Positions 1 through 7,869 of a stretch of DNA of 64,000 nt are shown here, piece after piece. The notes beneath the pieces are model-generated. The model did not search any database. It saw nothing but the letters and a program-made list of their open reading frames with translations, and had not been told where the DNA came from. Position 1 is the first letter of the stretch. Each line of letters opens with the position of its first letter. A program made the position numbers and the translations under genes. Source of the stretch: UBA1127 sp034422455 (GTDB taxonomy: Bacteria > Chloroflexota > Dehalococcoidia > Lucifugimonadales > UBA1127); the NCBI GenBank assembly GCA_034422455.1, contig DAOUJQ010000003.1, forward strand, positions 41,435 to 105,434. The letters are read 5' to 3'.

Positions 1-944
1 TCCGGCTGCGCGGGGCGGGCACGGGCCGGGACTTCGTGCACATCCGCGAGGTGCTGGACCGGTACCTGGAGGAGTCGGCGCAGGCGACGGCGGGGCCGCT
101 GGGGCACAGCGCCGCGCCGATCCCGTCGGGGTTCGGCGACCTCGACCAGATCCTGGGCGGGCTGCAACGCTCGGACCTCATCGTGCTCGCCGCCCGGCCC
201 GGCCTGGGCAAGACGGCGCTGGCGCTGAGCATGGCGCGGAACGCGGCGCGGTACGGGGCGACGTCGGCCATCTTCAGCGTGGAGATGAGCCGCGACCAGC
301 TGGGGCAGCGACTGCTGGCAGCGGAGTCCAACGTCGACAGCTACCGGCTGCGGCAGCACCTGTACTCGGAGCAGCAGGAGCAGCGCATCGTGGACGCGAC
401 GGGCGTGCTGTCGGACCTGCCGATCTACATCGACGACACGCCGATGCTGTCGGTGATGGACCTGCGGAGCAAGGCGCGGCGGCTGCACCTGGAGCGGGGG
501 ACGGACCTGATCATCGTCGACTACCTGCAGCTGATGCAGGGGACGGACACGCGGGGGAACGCGAACCGGGTCCAGGAGGTCAGCGAGATCTCGCGGTCGC
601 TGAAGGGGCTGGCGCGGGACCTGAACGTGCCGGTGGTGGCGCTGTCGCAGCTCAGCCGCGCAGTGGAAAACCGGCCATCGCACCGGCCGCAGCTCTCGGA
701 CCTGCGGGAGAGCGGCAGCATCGAGCAGGACGCGGACGTGGTCATGTTCATCTACCGGGAGGACTTCAACTACAAGCAGGAGGAGTGGGAGGCCCGGTTT
801 GTGGACAAGCCGTACCCGAAGGACATCGCGGAGCTGATCATCTCCAAGCACCGGCACGGTGCGCTGGGGTCGCTGCACCTGCGGTTCGAGAGCAGGCTGG
901 CGAAGTTCGTCAGCATGACGGACCGCCCGGAGCCAATGCTATGA
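1..944 (+). CDS. dnaB: Replicative DNA helicase DnaB, C-terminal part (cut by window start)
   Basis: This is the RecA-like motor domain of the hexameric replication fork helicase. The reading frame is open to the first base, so the N-terminal primase-interacting domain lies outside the window. Visible motifs are Walker A (RPGLGKT, about 55-60 codons after base 36), Walker B (LIIVDYLQL), and the DnaB-type stretch LSQLSRAVENR followed by LRESGSIEQDADVV. A GTG at 36 could be mistaken for the start, but the upstream residues (RDFVHIREVLDRY) match the DnaB linker, so it is internal. The stop overlaps the next start (ATGA at 941-944), which suggests translational coupling with the two following primosome genes. 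Confidence 0.95.
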   Translation, partial: RLRGAGTGRDFVHIREVLDRYLEESAQATAGPLGHSAAPIPSGFGDLDQILGGLQRSDLIVLAARPGLGKTALALSMARNAARYGATSAIFSVEMSRDQLGQRLLAAESNVDSYRLRQHLYSEQQEQRIVDATGVLSDLPIYIDDTPMLSVMDLRSKARRLHLERGTDLIIVDYLQLMQGTDTRGNANRVQEVSEISRSLKGLARDLNVPVVALSQLSRAVENRPSHRPQLSDLRESGSIEQDADVVMFIYREDFNYKQEEWEARFVDKPYPKDIAELIISKHRHGALGSLHLRFESRLAKFVSMTDRPEPML

Positions 945-1579
945 CAACGCGGCCATCGGACGTGGTGCCGGTGCCGGCGGCGCTCTTCGGGCCGCTGCTG
1001 GAGCGTGTGACGGACGCGACGACACTGCGGTGCGCGCTGCGGACGGTGTTCGTGCTGCACCGCAAGGGGGGGCGGCCCGCATGCGTCACGGCGGAGGAGT
1101 TGGCCGCCGACCCGGTGCTCGCGCTGGGCGGCGACGTCGCGACGGCGGAGCGGGCGCTGCAGTCGCTGGCGGCAGCGGGGGCGCTGCTGCGGCTGGACGC
1201 GGAGGGCGGCGCGGCGTACTGCCTCGACACGCCGGCCAACCGGCGCCTGGCGGATGGCGGCGTGCGCGTCACGAAGGGCAACGAGACGTATGAGGCCGCC
1301 GGGGCCGGGGAGCGGCCCAACATCTTCCGGCTGTACGAGCAGAACATCGGGGTCATCACGCCGATGGCCGCCGAGCGGCTGAAGGACATGGAGGAAGAAT
1401 ACCCGCCGGAGTGGATCGCCGAGGCGTTCCGGCAGGCCGTGCTGTCGAACGTGCGGAACCTGCGGTACATCGAGGCGATGCTGCGGCGGTGGAGGGACGA
1501 TGGCAGAGGAGATGGAACGCCTGGGGGACGTGCTGGCGCGGTTCGGGCCAGTGAGATCGTCCGCCGGGGCGGACGCTAG
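941..1579 (+). CDS. DnaD-like primosome protein
   Basis: A protein of 212 residues. Residues about 125-185 (NIFRLYEQNIGVITP through RYIEAMLRRW) carry the DnaD/DnaB_2 helical domain, known from Gram-positive primosome proteins that act in helicase loading and remodel DNA. The N-terminal 110 residues look like a winged-helix region rich in Ala/Leu. It starts at the ATG that overlaps the dnaB stop and ends inside the next gene, so three primosome genes form one unit. The role in replication initiation is inferred from the domain and the neighbours. The C-terminal tail is basic and low in complexity, partly because it overlaps the next gene for 80 bases. Confidence 0.8.
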   Translation: MTTRPSDVVPVPAALFGPLLERVTDATTLRCALRTVFVLHRKGGRPACVTAEELAADPVLALGGDVATAERALQSLAAAGALLRLDAEGGAAYCLDTPANRRLADGGVRVTKGNETYEAAGAGERPNIFRLYEQNIGVITPMAAERLKDMEEEYPPEWIAEAFRQAVLSNVRNLRYIEAMLRRWRDDGRGDGTPGGRAGAVRASEIVRRGGR

Positions 1580-2885
1580 CCTCGAGGAGGACGCGCCGCC
1601 CGTCTGCCCGCTGTGCAACGGCACACGGTGGGTGCGCGTCGACGTGCCGTTCGGGCACCCGCGCTGGGGCTCCATCGACCCGTGCACCTGCTGGGAGCAG
1701 GAGGGCGCGCAGGAGCGCCGCGACCGGCTGCTCCGGTACAGCAACCTGGGCGTGCTCGCCCGGTTCACCTTCGACACGCTGAACGAGGACGGCAACAGCC
1801 CGGACCTGGACGACCGCCGCATGTTCCGGGACGCGGTTGCGGCGGCAAAGGCCTTCGCGGAGTCGCCCGAGGGGTGGCTGGTGCTGGCCGGGCCGAGCGG
1901 GTGCGGCAAGACGCACCTGGCGGCGGCGGTGACGCACCGGGCCGTCGAGGGGGGGCACCCGGCGCTGTTCATGGTCGCGCCGGACCTGCTGGACCACCTG
2001 CGGGCGGCGTTCGCGCCCAGCAGCGAGGCAGACTACGACCTGCTTTTCGACCAGGTGCGAAACGCGCCGGTGCTGGTGCTGGACGGGCTTGGGGCGCAGG
2101 CCTCGACGCCGTGGGCGCAGGAGAAGCTATTCCAGATCCTGAACCACCGGTACAACCTTGAGCTGCCGACGGTGGTGACGCTGTCGGCGCCGATGGAGAC
2201 GCTGGAGGAGCGGTTCCAGACGCGGCTGTCCGGGGCCGGCACGGGCAGCGTTCACACGCTGGCCGCGCCGCGGTCCGTGGCGGGCAGGTCGCTGGGGTCG
2301 TTGCCGGAGGCCATGCAGGGCATGACGTTCGACTCCTTCACCGTGGCGGGGAACGGGGCCAACGCGCGGCAACGAGAGTCGTTGCAGGCGGCGCTGCTTA
2401 CGGCGCGGTCGGTGGCGGAGGACCCGACGGGCGTCTGGCTCGTCCTGATCGGCAGCACCGGGGTCGGCAAGACGCACCTGGCGTCGGCCATCTGGAACGA
2501 CCGGATGAGCAAGGGGCAGCCGGCATTCTTCGCCTTCGTGCCGGAGCTGCTGGACCACCTGCGGTACACCTTTGCGCCGAACAGCGCCGTCACCTACGAT
2601 GAGCTGTTCGAGCGGGTGAAGGGCACGGAGCTGCTGGTGCTGGACGATCTGGGCGCGCAGGCGACGACGCCGTGGGCGGAGGAGAAGCTGTACCAACTGC
2701 TGGTGCACCGGCACAACGCCCGGCTGTCCACGGTCATCACCATGCAGAGCGACACCACCGTGCAGCCGTCGATTGCGTCACGGCTGAAGGACGAGCGCTT
2801 TGTGACGGCGCTGGAAGTCGAGGCGCCGGACTACCGCGACGGGTCGACGCCGAGCGCGCCTCCCGTGCGGCGGCAGGGGCGGTAG
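1500..2885 (+). CDS. DnaC/DnaI-like helicase loader with two tandem AAA+ domains
   Basis: A protein of 461 residues. An N-terminal zinc-ribbon-like pair (CPLC at about 36-39, CTC at 62-64) is followed by two homologous AAA+ modules. Module 1 has Walker A GPSGCGKTHL (about 131-140) and LVLDGLG (about 192-198). Module 2 has Walker A GSTGVGKTHL (about 317-326) and LVLDDLGAQ (about 379-387). Loaders of this family normally carry one ATPase module. Module 1 has Gly in place of the second acidic Walker B residue, so only module 2 looks fully competent. ATG at 1500 has GGAGGG three bases upstream; ATG at 1512 is an alternative. The protein probably loads the DnaB encoded upstream. Confidence 0.85.
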   Translation: MAEEMERLGDVLARFGPVRSSAGADASLEEDAPPVCPLCNGTRWVRVDVPFGHPRWGSIDPCTCWEQEGAQERRDRLLRYSNLGVLARFTFDTLNEDGNSPDLDDRRMFRDAVAAAKAFAESPEGWLVLAGPSGCGKTHLAAAVTHRAVEGGHPALFMVAPDLLDHLRAAFAPSSEADYDLLFDQVRNAPVLVLDGLGAQASTPWAQEKLFQILNHRYNLELPTVVTLSAPMETLEERFQTRLSGAGTGSVHTLAAPRSVAGRSLGSLPEAMQGMTFDSFTVAGNGANARQRESLQAALLTARSVAEDPTGVWLVLIGSTGVGKTHLASAIWNDRMSKGQPAFFAFVPELLDHLRYTFAPNSAVTYDELFERVKGTELLVLDDLGAQATTPWAEEKLYQLLVHRHNARLSTVITMQSDTTVQPSIASRLKDERFVTALEVEAPDYRDGSTPSAPPVRRQGR

Positions 2886-2919
2886 CGGGCGGGGTAATTC
2901 ATCGAAAATGTAGTGTTGT

Positions 2920-2948
2920 TTGACATAGATTTTCTACCAACCTAGAAT
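2920..2948 (+). promoter_or_regulatory. Sigma-70 type promoter for the dcd unit
   Basis: TTGACA (2920-2925), a 17-base spacer and TAGAAT (2943-2948) form a near-consensus promoter. Transcription would begin near 2955. An in-frame ATG at 2947 lies inside the -10 box and cannot be used from this promoter, so the downstream gene must start at 2974. Confidence 0.8.
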
Positions 2949-2973
2949 GGGGCGCCACAAAAGGGGGACGCAA

Positions 2974-3288
2974 ATGCCAGGAGAAGAAACTGTTCGCTAT
3001 GAGAAGCCCATAGATATCCTCATAGGGCTGAAGCCTGAGCAGATCTCCATGCACCCATTGGGCAACGATGCCTTCATTGTCATTGAGATTGGAGGGAAGC
3101 GATACGACGCGCTAGTGCCGACGTGGGCCATTGGCAAAACGGGGCTAACTGTCGTCGCAGCAAGAGTTGCCAAGATTGGGGACAAAGAGTTGGTCTACTT
3201 TCCGGTGAGCAACGAGGGACGACCCACGTGGGTCATCCCCAAGGGGGACCTCGACGCTATTGTGTTGGAATCTGCGGCGGTGGAATGA
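2974..3288 (+). CDS. Hypothetical protein (104 aa)
   Basis: I do not recognise this protein. It is a small, soluble, mixed beta-rich sequence (motifs DILIGLKPEQISMHPLGND and IEIGGKRYDALVP) without membrane segments. The ATG at 2974 is chosen because AAGGGGGA lies about five bases upstream and the strong promoter at 2920-2948 rules out the earlier ATG. It is 25 bases upstream of a dCTP deaminase-like gene and shares its promoter. GC content is clearly below that of the flanking genes, suggesting acquisition together with the next gene. Confidence 0.65.
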   Translation: MPGEETVRYEKPIDILIGLKPEQISMHPLGNDAFIVIEIGGKRYDALVPTWAIGKTGLTVVAARVAKIGDKELVYFPVSNEGRPTWVIPKGDLDAIVLESAAVE

Positions 3289-3313
3289 TCCAAAGCTAAG
3301 GGCGTGCGAATCT

Positions 3314-3847
3314 ATGTTGTTGTCTGACGGAGAACTGGAAGAGGCAATTGCTGCCGGAGACCTTACCATAGACCCTCCACTTCCCGATGGGAGCATACAG
3401 CCCGCTTCCATTGACCTGAGACTAGACCCTATTCTACGTGTTCAAAGTAATGAGCCAATACCTGGATTCGCCCTTGACCCAGAGGCATTGGAAGTTACCC
3501 GTCTCATCAATGCTTATACGGACCTAGTAGACCTATCAGATGGCAAGCCTTGGGAGCTTGGCCCCGGTCGTTTCGTCATTGGCCAAACTCTGGAGCGGGT
3601 TGGACTTCCTTTTGGCTTAGGGGGCCGAGTTGAGGGCAGGAGCCGATTGGCCCGGCTAGGGGTAGGGGTCCATATCACTGCCCCCAAGATAGACCCTGGC
3701 TTTCATAACAAGATCACCTTGGAGATCTTCAACTTGGGTCCGTGGACAGTGGGGTTAAAGGCAGGGATGCGGATATGCACTCTCCTAGTAGAGCGACTAG
3801 GGAGGTCGGCAGAAACAGGCTATAGCGGTTTGTTCCAAGGCAACTAG
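3314..3847 (+). CDS. dcd: dCTP deaminase-like protein
   Basis: A protein of 177 residues of the trimeric dCTP deaminase/dUTPase fold, which converts dCTP to dUTP in dTTP synthesis. Visible motifs are IQPASIDLRL near residue 35, GRVEGRSRLARLGV (about 103-116, the Ser/Arg active-site segment) and IDPGFHNKITLEI (about 127-139), whose Glu matches the catalytic Glu. The C-terminus SGLFQGN resembles the family's nucleotide-closing tail. ATG at 3314 begins the family-like sequence MLLSDGEL; the ribosome site is weak. Composition is low-GC. Stand-alone Dcd proteins can also act in phage defence by draining dCTP, and the pairing with an unknown gene under a private promoter would fit, but that is inference. 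Confidence 0.85.
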   Translation: MLLSDGELEEAIAAGDLTIDPPLPDGSIQPASIDLRLDPILRVQSNEPIPGFALDPEALEVTRLINAYTDLVDLSDGKPWELGPGRFVIGQTLERVGLPFGLGGRVEGRSRLARLGVGVHITAPKIDPGFHNKITLEIFNLGPWTVGLKAGMRICTLLVERLGRSAETGYSGLFQGN

Positions 3848-3913
3848 TCGCTTACCTGTCCCTCCTATTCCTATTCGACACGCCAGCCTCAGGATGTTGT
3901 CCCCCGCTGCTTT

Positions 3914-3922
3914 TGCTACAAT
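3914..3922 (+). promoter_or_regulatory. Extended -10 promoter candidate
   Basis: TGC followed by TACAAT (3917-3922) forms an extended -10 element about 50 bases upstream of the glycosyltransferase start. No good -35 is seen at 17 bases, which is usual for this class. Confidence 0.4.
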
Positions 3923-3972
3923 GCCCGCGTGTTCCCGCCGTTACGTGACTACACCTCCCCTGCAGGGTTGCG

Positions 3973-5118
3973 ATGAAGATAGCCCTGGTTTCCCCCTATG
4001 ACTTCGCCTATCCGGGCGGCGTCGTCATCCACGTAGAGCAGCTGGCGCAGGAGTTCATCCGCCAGGGGCACGAGGTGTGGATCATCGCGCCGTCGTCGCA
4101 GCCGGCGGACGACATGCCCTTCGAGCGCTTCGTGCGGCTGGGCGTGCCGGTGCCGGTGCCCGCGGGCGGCTCCGTCGCGCGGCTGTCGCTGTCGCCGTGG
4201 CTGCTGCGGAGCGTGCGGGAGCTGCTGGAGCGGGAGCGGTTCGACGTCATCCACCTGCACGAGCCGCTGACGCCCCTTTTGCCGTGGTTCGTGCTGCACT
4301 GCTCGCGGACCATCAACGTCGGCACCTTCCACGCCTACCACGGGCGGAGCCACATCTACCCGTGGGCGTCGCCGCCGCTTCGCCGGTGGCACCGGAAGCT
4401 GCACGGGCGCATCGCGGTGTCGCCGCTGGCCAAGATGTTCGTGGAGCGGCACTTCCCCGGCGACTACCAGATCATCCCCAACGGCATCGACCTGTCGCGG
4501 CACCAGGAGGACGTTGAGCCGTTCCCGCAGTACCTGGACGGCAAGATCAACATCCTGTTCGTGGGCCGGATGGAGAAGCGGAAGGGGCTGAAGTACCTGC
4601 TCATGGCGTACAGCCGGCTGAAGTGGCAGTTCGACAACATCCGGCTGCTGGTGGTGGGGCCGGGGACGCCGGACAAGGACAGCTACCAGGTGCTGGGGGA
4701 GCACGCGCTGCAGGACGTGGAGTTCCTGGGCGGGGTGTCGCAGGGAGACCTGGCGCGGTACTACAAGACGGCGGACATCTTCTGCTCGCCGGCGACGGGG
4801 AAGGAGAGCTTCGGCATCGTGCTGCTGGAGGCGATGGCGTCGGGAACGCCCATCGTGGCGTCGCGGCTGGAGGGGTTCGCGACGGTGATGGAGGACGGGA
4901 TCCAGGGGCTGATGGCGCCGCCGAAGGACGACGAGGCGCTGGCCGACGCGCTGCGGCAGATGATCCAGAGCCCGACGATGCGGGCCGCCATGGGGGCGCT
5001 GGGCGAGCGGCGGGCCTACGAGTTCCGGTGGGAGCGGGTGGCGGCGCAGGTGCTGGAATACTACGAGACGGTGCGGGCCGAGGTGGAAGCGTCCGCACCG
5101 GCGCCGGCCGGGGTCTAG
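3973..5118 (+). CDS. GT4-family glycosyltransferase (PimA-like)
   Basis: A retaining GT-B glycosyltransferase of 381 residues. The N-terminal domain begins KIALVSPYDFAYPGGV, the glycine-rich acceptor-domain motif seen in phosphatidylinositol mannosyltransferases. The C-terminal domain has LFVGRMEKRKG and the EX7E signature (ESFGIVLLEAMASG, Glu at about 278 and 286) that binds the nucleotide-sugar donor. The stop is followed after one base by the CDP-alcohol phosphatidyltransferase gene, so the pair probably makes and then glycosylates a membrane phospholipid. The exact sugar and acceptor cannot be read from sequence. Confidence 0.85.
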   Translation: MKIALVSPYDFAYPGGVVIHVEQLAQEFIRQGHEVWIIAPSSQPADDMPFERFVRLGVPVPVPAGGSVARLSLSPWLLRSVRELLERERFDVIHLHEPLTPLLPWFVLHCSRTINVGTFHAYHGRSHIYPWASPPLRRWHRKLHGRIAVSPLAKMFVERHFPGDYQIIPNGIDLSRHQEDVEPFPQYLDGKINILFVGRMEKRKGLKYLLMAYSRLKWQFDNIRLLVVGPGTPDKDSYQVLGEHALQDVEFLGGVSQGDLARYYKTADIFCSPATGKESFGIVLLEAMASGTPIVASRLEGFATVMEDGIQGLMAPPKDDEALADALRQMIQSPTMRAAMGALGERRAYEFRWERVAAQVLEYYETVRAEVEASAPAPAGV

Positions 5119-5119
5119 C

Positions 5120-5725
5120 GTGGCGTTCACGTTCGACCGGGCGGCGCTGCGACGGGTTGCCGGCCGGTTCTACGAGGAGCCCATCGCCCGGGCGCTGATA
5201 TGGCTGCGCATCGGGCCGACGGCGGTGACGCTGTTCGGGCTGGCGCTGGCCGGGGTGACGGCCTACCTCATCGCCATCGACCAACTGCTGTGGGGCGGGG
5301 TGATGCTGCTGGTGTCCGGCGCGCTGGACTCCATCGACGGAGCGGTTGCGCGGATGAGCGGCAAGGCGTCGCCGGCGGGGGCGCTGATGGACTCGGTGGT
5401 GGACCGGGCCGCCGAGGGCGTTGTGCTGTTCGGCGTGATGTGGCTGGCGGTGGACACCGAGGACGGGACGCTGGCGCTGCTGACCTACGTTGCCTTCGTG
5501 GGGAGCATGCTGGTGAGCTACGTGGTGGCGCGGGCGCAGTCGCTGGGCGTGGAGCGCGCCGTGGGACTGATGACGCGGCCGGAGCGGGTGGTCGTGCTGG
5601 CCGTTGGGCTGCTGACGGGGTACCTGACGATCGCGGTGGCGGTCATCGCCGTGCTGGCGCCGCTGACGGCGCTGCACCGGTTCCTCTACGGGTGGCTGAC
5701 GCTGCGCAAGGGGGGCGAGGGGTAG
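5120..5725 (+). CDS. CDP-alcohol phosphatidyltransferase
   Basis: An integral membrane enzyme of 201 residues that moves a phosphatidyl group from CDP-diacylglycerol to an alcohol. The complete family signature is present: DG..AR, eight residues, G, three, D, three, D (starting DGAVARMSGKASPAG near residue 74). About six membrane segments can be seen. It starts with GTG one base after the preceding stop, so it is translationally coupled to the PimA-like gene. A phosphatidylinositol-phosphate synthase or PgsA-type role is plausible from that partner. Confidence 0.87.
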   Translation: MAFTFDRAALRRVAGRFYEEPIARALIWLRIGPTAVTLFGLALAGVTAYLIAIDQLLWGGVMLLVSGALDSIDGAVARMSGKASPAGALMDSVVDRAAEGVVLFGVMWLAVDTEDGTLALLTYVAFVGSMLVSYVVARAQSLGVERAVGLMTRPERVVVLAVGLLTGYLTIAVAVIAVLAPLTALHRFLYGWLTLRKGGEG

Positions 5726-5861
5726 GTCCCGCCGGGGGCGGTGGGCCTCTGCAAATACGACTCGAATTGTCCAAGACAAGGAAGTTTTAGGCGAACTGTG
5801 ACCGTCTCCCGAACACGTTTCTCGCTCCTCATGCTTACACCATCGTCCGGCTGCGCGTGTT

Positions 5862-5917
5862 GTGCATCGGAAGAGGGTAGTGAGGAGAGCGGCGCTCGCG
5901 CGAGGGGATGGTGGCAG
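5862..5917. repeat. Element E, partial conserved end (copy 3)
   Basis: The run TGTGCAT.GGAAGAGGGTAG followed by CTCGCGCGAGGGG.TGGTGGCAG matches the right end of the element at 25299-25798. No hairpin arm or gene remains. The rest of the 5726-5948 gap shows no gene. The repeat end is 31 bases from the 3' end of the methyltransferase gene. Confidence 0.6.
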
Positions 5918-5948
5918 TGGGGTTAGCTAGGTCTCAGGCATCAATCGC

Positions 5949-7148
5949 TTACGCTTCGTTCCTGAGTACTAGGATGATTTCATCGCGCAGCCGCTTTGCT
6001 AGTGGCCTACCCTCTTCTTGAGAATCTGGTGGAGGCAAGTAGCGGCGATGGCTAGGTATCTGTCGCGTGGTCACGCTCACCCGATTAAGGCCATTGGACT
6101 CTGCTAGCCGTTCTATTGCACTGGCGATGTTCAAAGAGATCCCGCCAACATTTGCATTTCCCAATACCAACACTGCGTTTGATCTCCTCTTTGTGACTCT
6201 GGCGATCTCGGAGACGACAAGACTGATATCTCTCAAGTATCGTTCGAGCGTCAGCTTCATCTTGCGGGAGAGCTTACTGACTTCTCCAAGTGAATCTGCC
6301 ATGGTGTCCACGATTGAGCAGTTGTCGATAGGTTGCGCAAGCTCACTCCCAATATTGGAGGCCCTTAGCCTGGATAATTGTTCGATGTCATATCCCATCC
6401 AGATCAAGGACAGTTTGTGACCTCGCATGTAGTCAATCCCAGTAAGGTATGGCGGTGAGGTCACAACTTTGTCTATGCTATCGGAGGCAAGAGGTAGCCG
6501 TCTGGCATCACCATCCATAACGGTAACGCGTGCTTCCACGCAACTACTGTCAGATCGTTCCCGTAGGATGCGTGCGACTACTCTAGCCTCTTTCTCAAAT
6601 GCTGAAATCACCCGTATGGGCGCCTCGGTATATATTCGATGGGGCCGGCTGTGGGAAATGTCCGCCCCAAGTGAAACACCAATTTTCTTAGTCACAATAG
6701 TCCGTGACATTGTGACTAAGAGTTGGTCCCTGAGTGTGCTGCTTTTCACTGCGGCAATTCGAGCTGATAGCTCCGTTAGCTGTCTTCGGTTTGCTTCATC
6801 GAACCAAAACTTCATCACCCTTTGCGTCTCGAGGCTAGCGTGAGGAGGAACGTCAGGGACCAAGTTGCCATGGAGTGCATTCGCGGAGCCTGAGATGCTC
6901 TCTTGGACAGCGGCATGGAATTCTTGCTCGTCAAACCTAGAAACAGCTGTTCGGGCAATGAGTCTAGCTAAAGGGTCGGAGTCGACACCGATGGATACAT
7001 AACCGCGGCAGGAAGCTGTGCGGACAGCTGTTCCCGAGCCGCACATTGGATCCAACAAAGTGAGCCCCGAGGAATCAGGGATCCACTGAAGGGCAATCTC
7101 GGGTGCCATCCGTGCAGGAAACGGATGAAGGGAGGGCAGTTGCTCCAA
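5949..7148 (-). CDS. DNA methyltransferase (N6-A or N4-C type), defence cassette
   Basis: A protein of 399 residues. The AdoMet-binding motif LDPMCGSGTAV (about 32-42) comes first and the catalytic TSPPYLTGIDY (about 228-238) follows, an order unlike the beta class in which SPPY precedes the AdoMet site. Amino-methylation of DNA is the likely reaction; target base and sequence are unknown. It begins with TTG at 7148, supported by AAGGAG seven bases upstream. It is the last gene of a low-GC minus-strand unit with the HEPN-like and DUF262 genes. It could be the self-protecting methylase of a restriction-like system or a solitary modifier. Confidence 0.8.
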   Translation of the reverse strand: MEQLPSLHPFPARMAPEIALQWIPDSSGLTLLDPMCGSGTAVRTASCRGYVSIGVDSDPLARLIARTAVSRFDEQEFHAAVQESISGSANALHGNLVPDVPPHASLETQRVMKFWFDEANRRQLTELSARIAAVKSSTLRDQLLVTMSRTIVTKKIGVSLGADISHSRPHRIYTEAPIRVISAFEKEARVVARILRERSDSSCVEARVTVMDGDARRLPLASDSIDKVVTSPPYLTGIDYMRGHKLSLIWMGYDIEQLSRLRASNIGSELAQPIDNCSIVDTMADSLGEVSKLSRKMKLTLERYLRDISLVVSEIARVTKRRSNAVLVLGNANVGGISLNIASAIERLAESNGLNRVSVTTRQIPSHRRYLPPPDSQEEGRPLAKRLRDEIILVLRNEA

Positions 7149-7224
7149 GGGCAGACTCCTTTGGTCAACTGAGATTATGATATCTTGACAAGCCCTCGCC
7201 TGCTAGTTGTGGTGACGCAAAAAC

Positions 7225-7869
7225 TTAGGTTGCCGCGCTTCTACTGGCCTGAACAATCTCATCTATCCAAACCTCGAATAGTTTAGCGCCCGAAGACGTT
7301 TGGTGTGCCAAGAATACTGCCGGAGAGACGGATCCCTGTCCGTACTCATTCAGGAGCACCTGATACTCCCCCCTTCTGTCAGGACCGTGGACTATGTAAT
7401 TTCTGAGCGTGTTTAGTTTCCTCAGACTAGCTGAAGCACCGATGCCTAACTCAAGAACCTGAAGATTCGAGGGCTGAAGTTCTCGAGCTACACGGATGAC
7501 GAATTCTGGATGGTGCCAGATGGGGAATCCCTGGTTGCGGTAATACTCTTTTCCAATGCGGTTCGCAGTTTTTTTCAGGTAGCCATCATGATCTCGTTCT
7601 TCTTCTGGCAAAGTGATCGCTGGAAGCTCAGTACCGCTCAGAGTTGGTCCATTGCCGGAAATCGAGTGCTCTAGAAGGTCACGGCAAAAGACTGCCCACA
7701 GATTCTGAAGAACCACAGCCAAGAAGCACTTACCATCGTCATGAGCTGGCGGACATGAAGTTGAAAAGGGCGAAAACGGTGGAATCGCTGCATTGAACCT
7801 TTCTTGGATATCCAGTGTTGCAGTTTGAAAGGCCATAAAGGCCTGCTCCACGTTCGCAGATGCTGCCAT
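7225..7869 (-). CDS. HEPN-like protein paired with DUF262
   Basis: A soluble, mainly helical protein of 214 residues without a family I can name with certainty. Near the C-terminus LRNYIVHGPD fits the RxxxxH motif of HEPN ribonuclease-type domains, with Arg and His placed in a helix. HEPN proteins of the MAE_28990 kind are known neighbours of DUF262 nucleases. The start codon overlaps the DUF262 stop by one base (TAATG), so the two are translationally coupled and probably work together. A toxin or effector role is inferred. Confidence 0.55.
   Translation of the reverse strand: MAASANVEQAFMAFQTATLDIQERFNAAIPPFSPFSTSCPPAHDDGKCFLAVVLQNLWAVFCRDLLEHSISGNGPTLSGTELPAITLPEEERDHDGYLKKTANRIGKEYYRNQGFPIWHHPEFVIRVARELQPSNLQVLELGIGASASLRKLNTLRNYIVHGPDRRGEYQVLLNEYGQGSVSPAVFLAHQTSSGAKLFEVWIDEIVQASRSAAT

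Noticed and set aside
2947..2973. Earlier ATG for the 2974 gene
   Set aside because: It overlaps the -10 box of the strong promoter at 2920-2948 and has no ribosome site.
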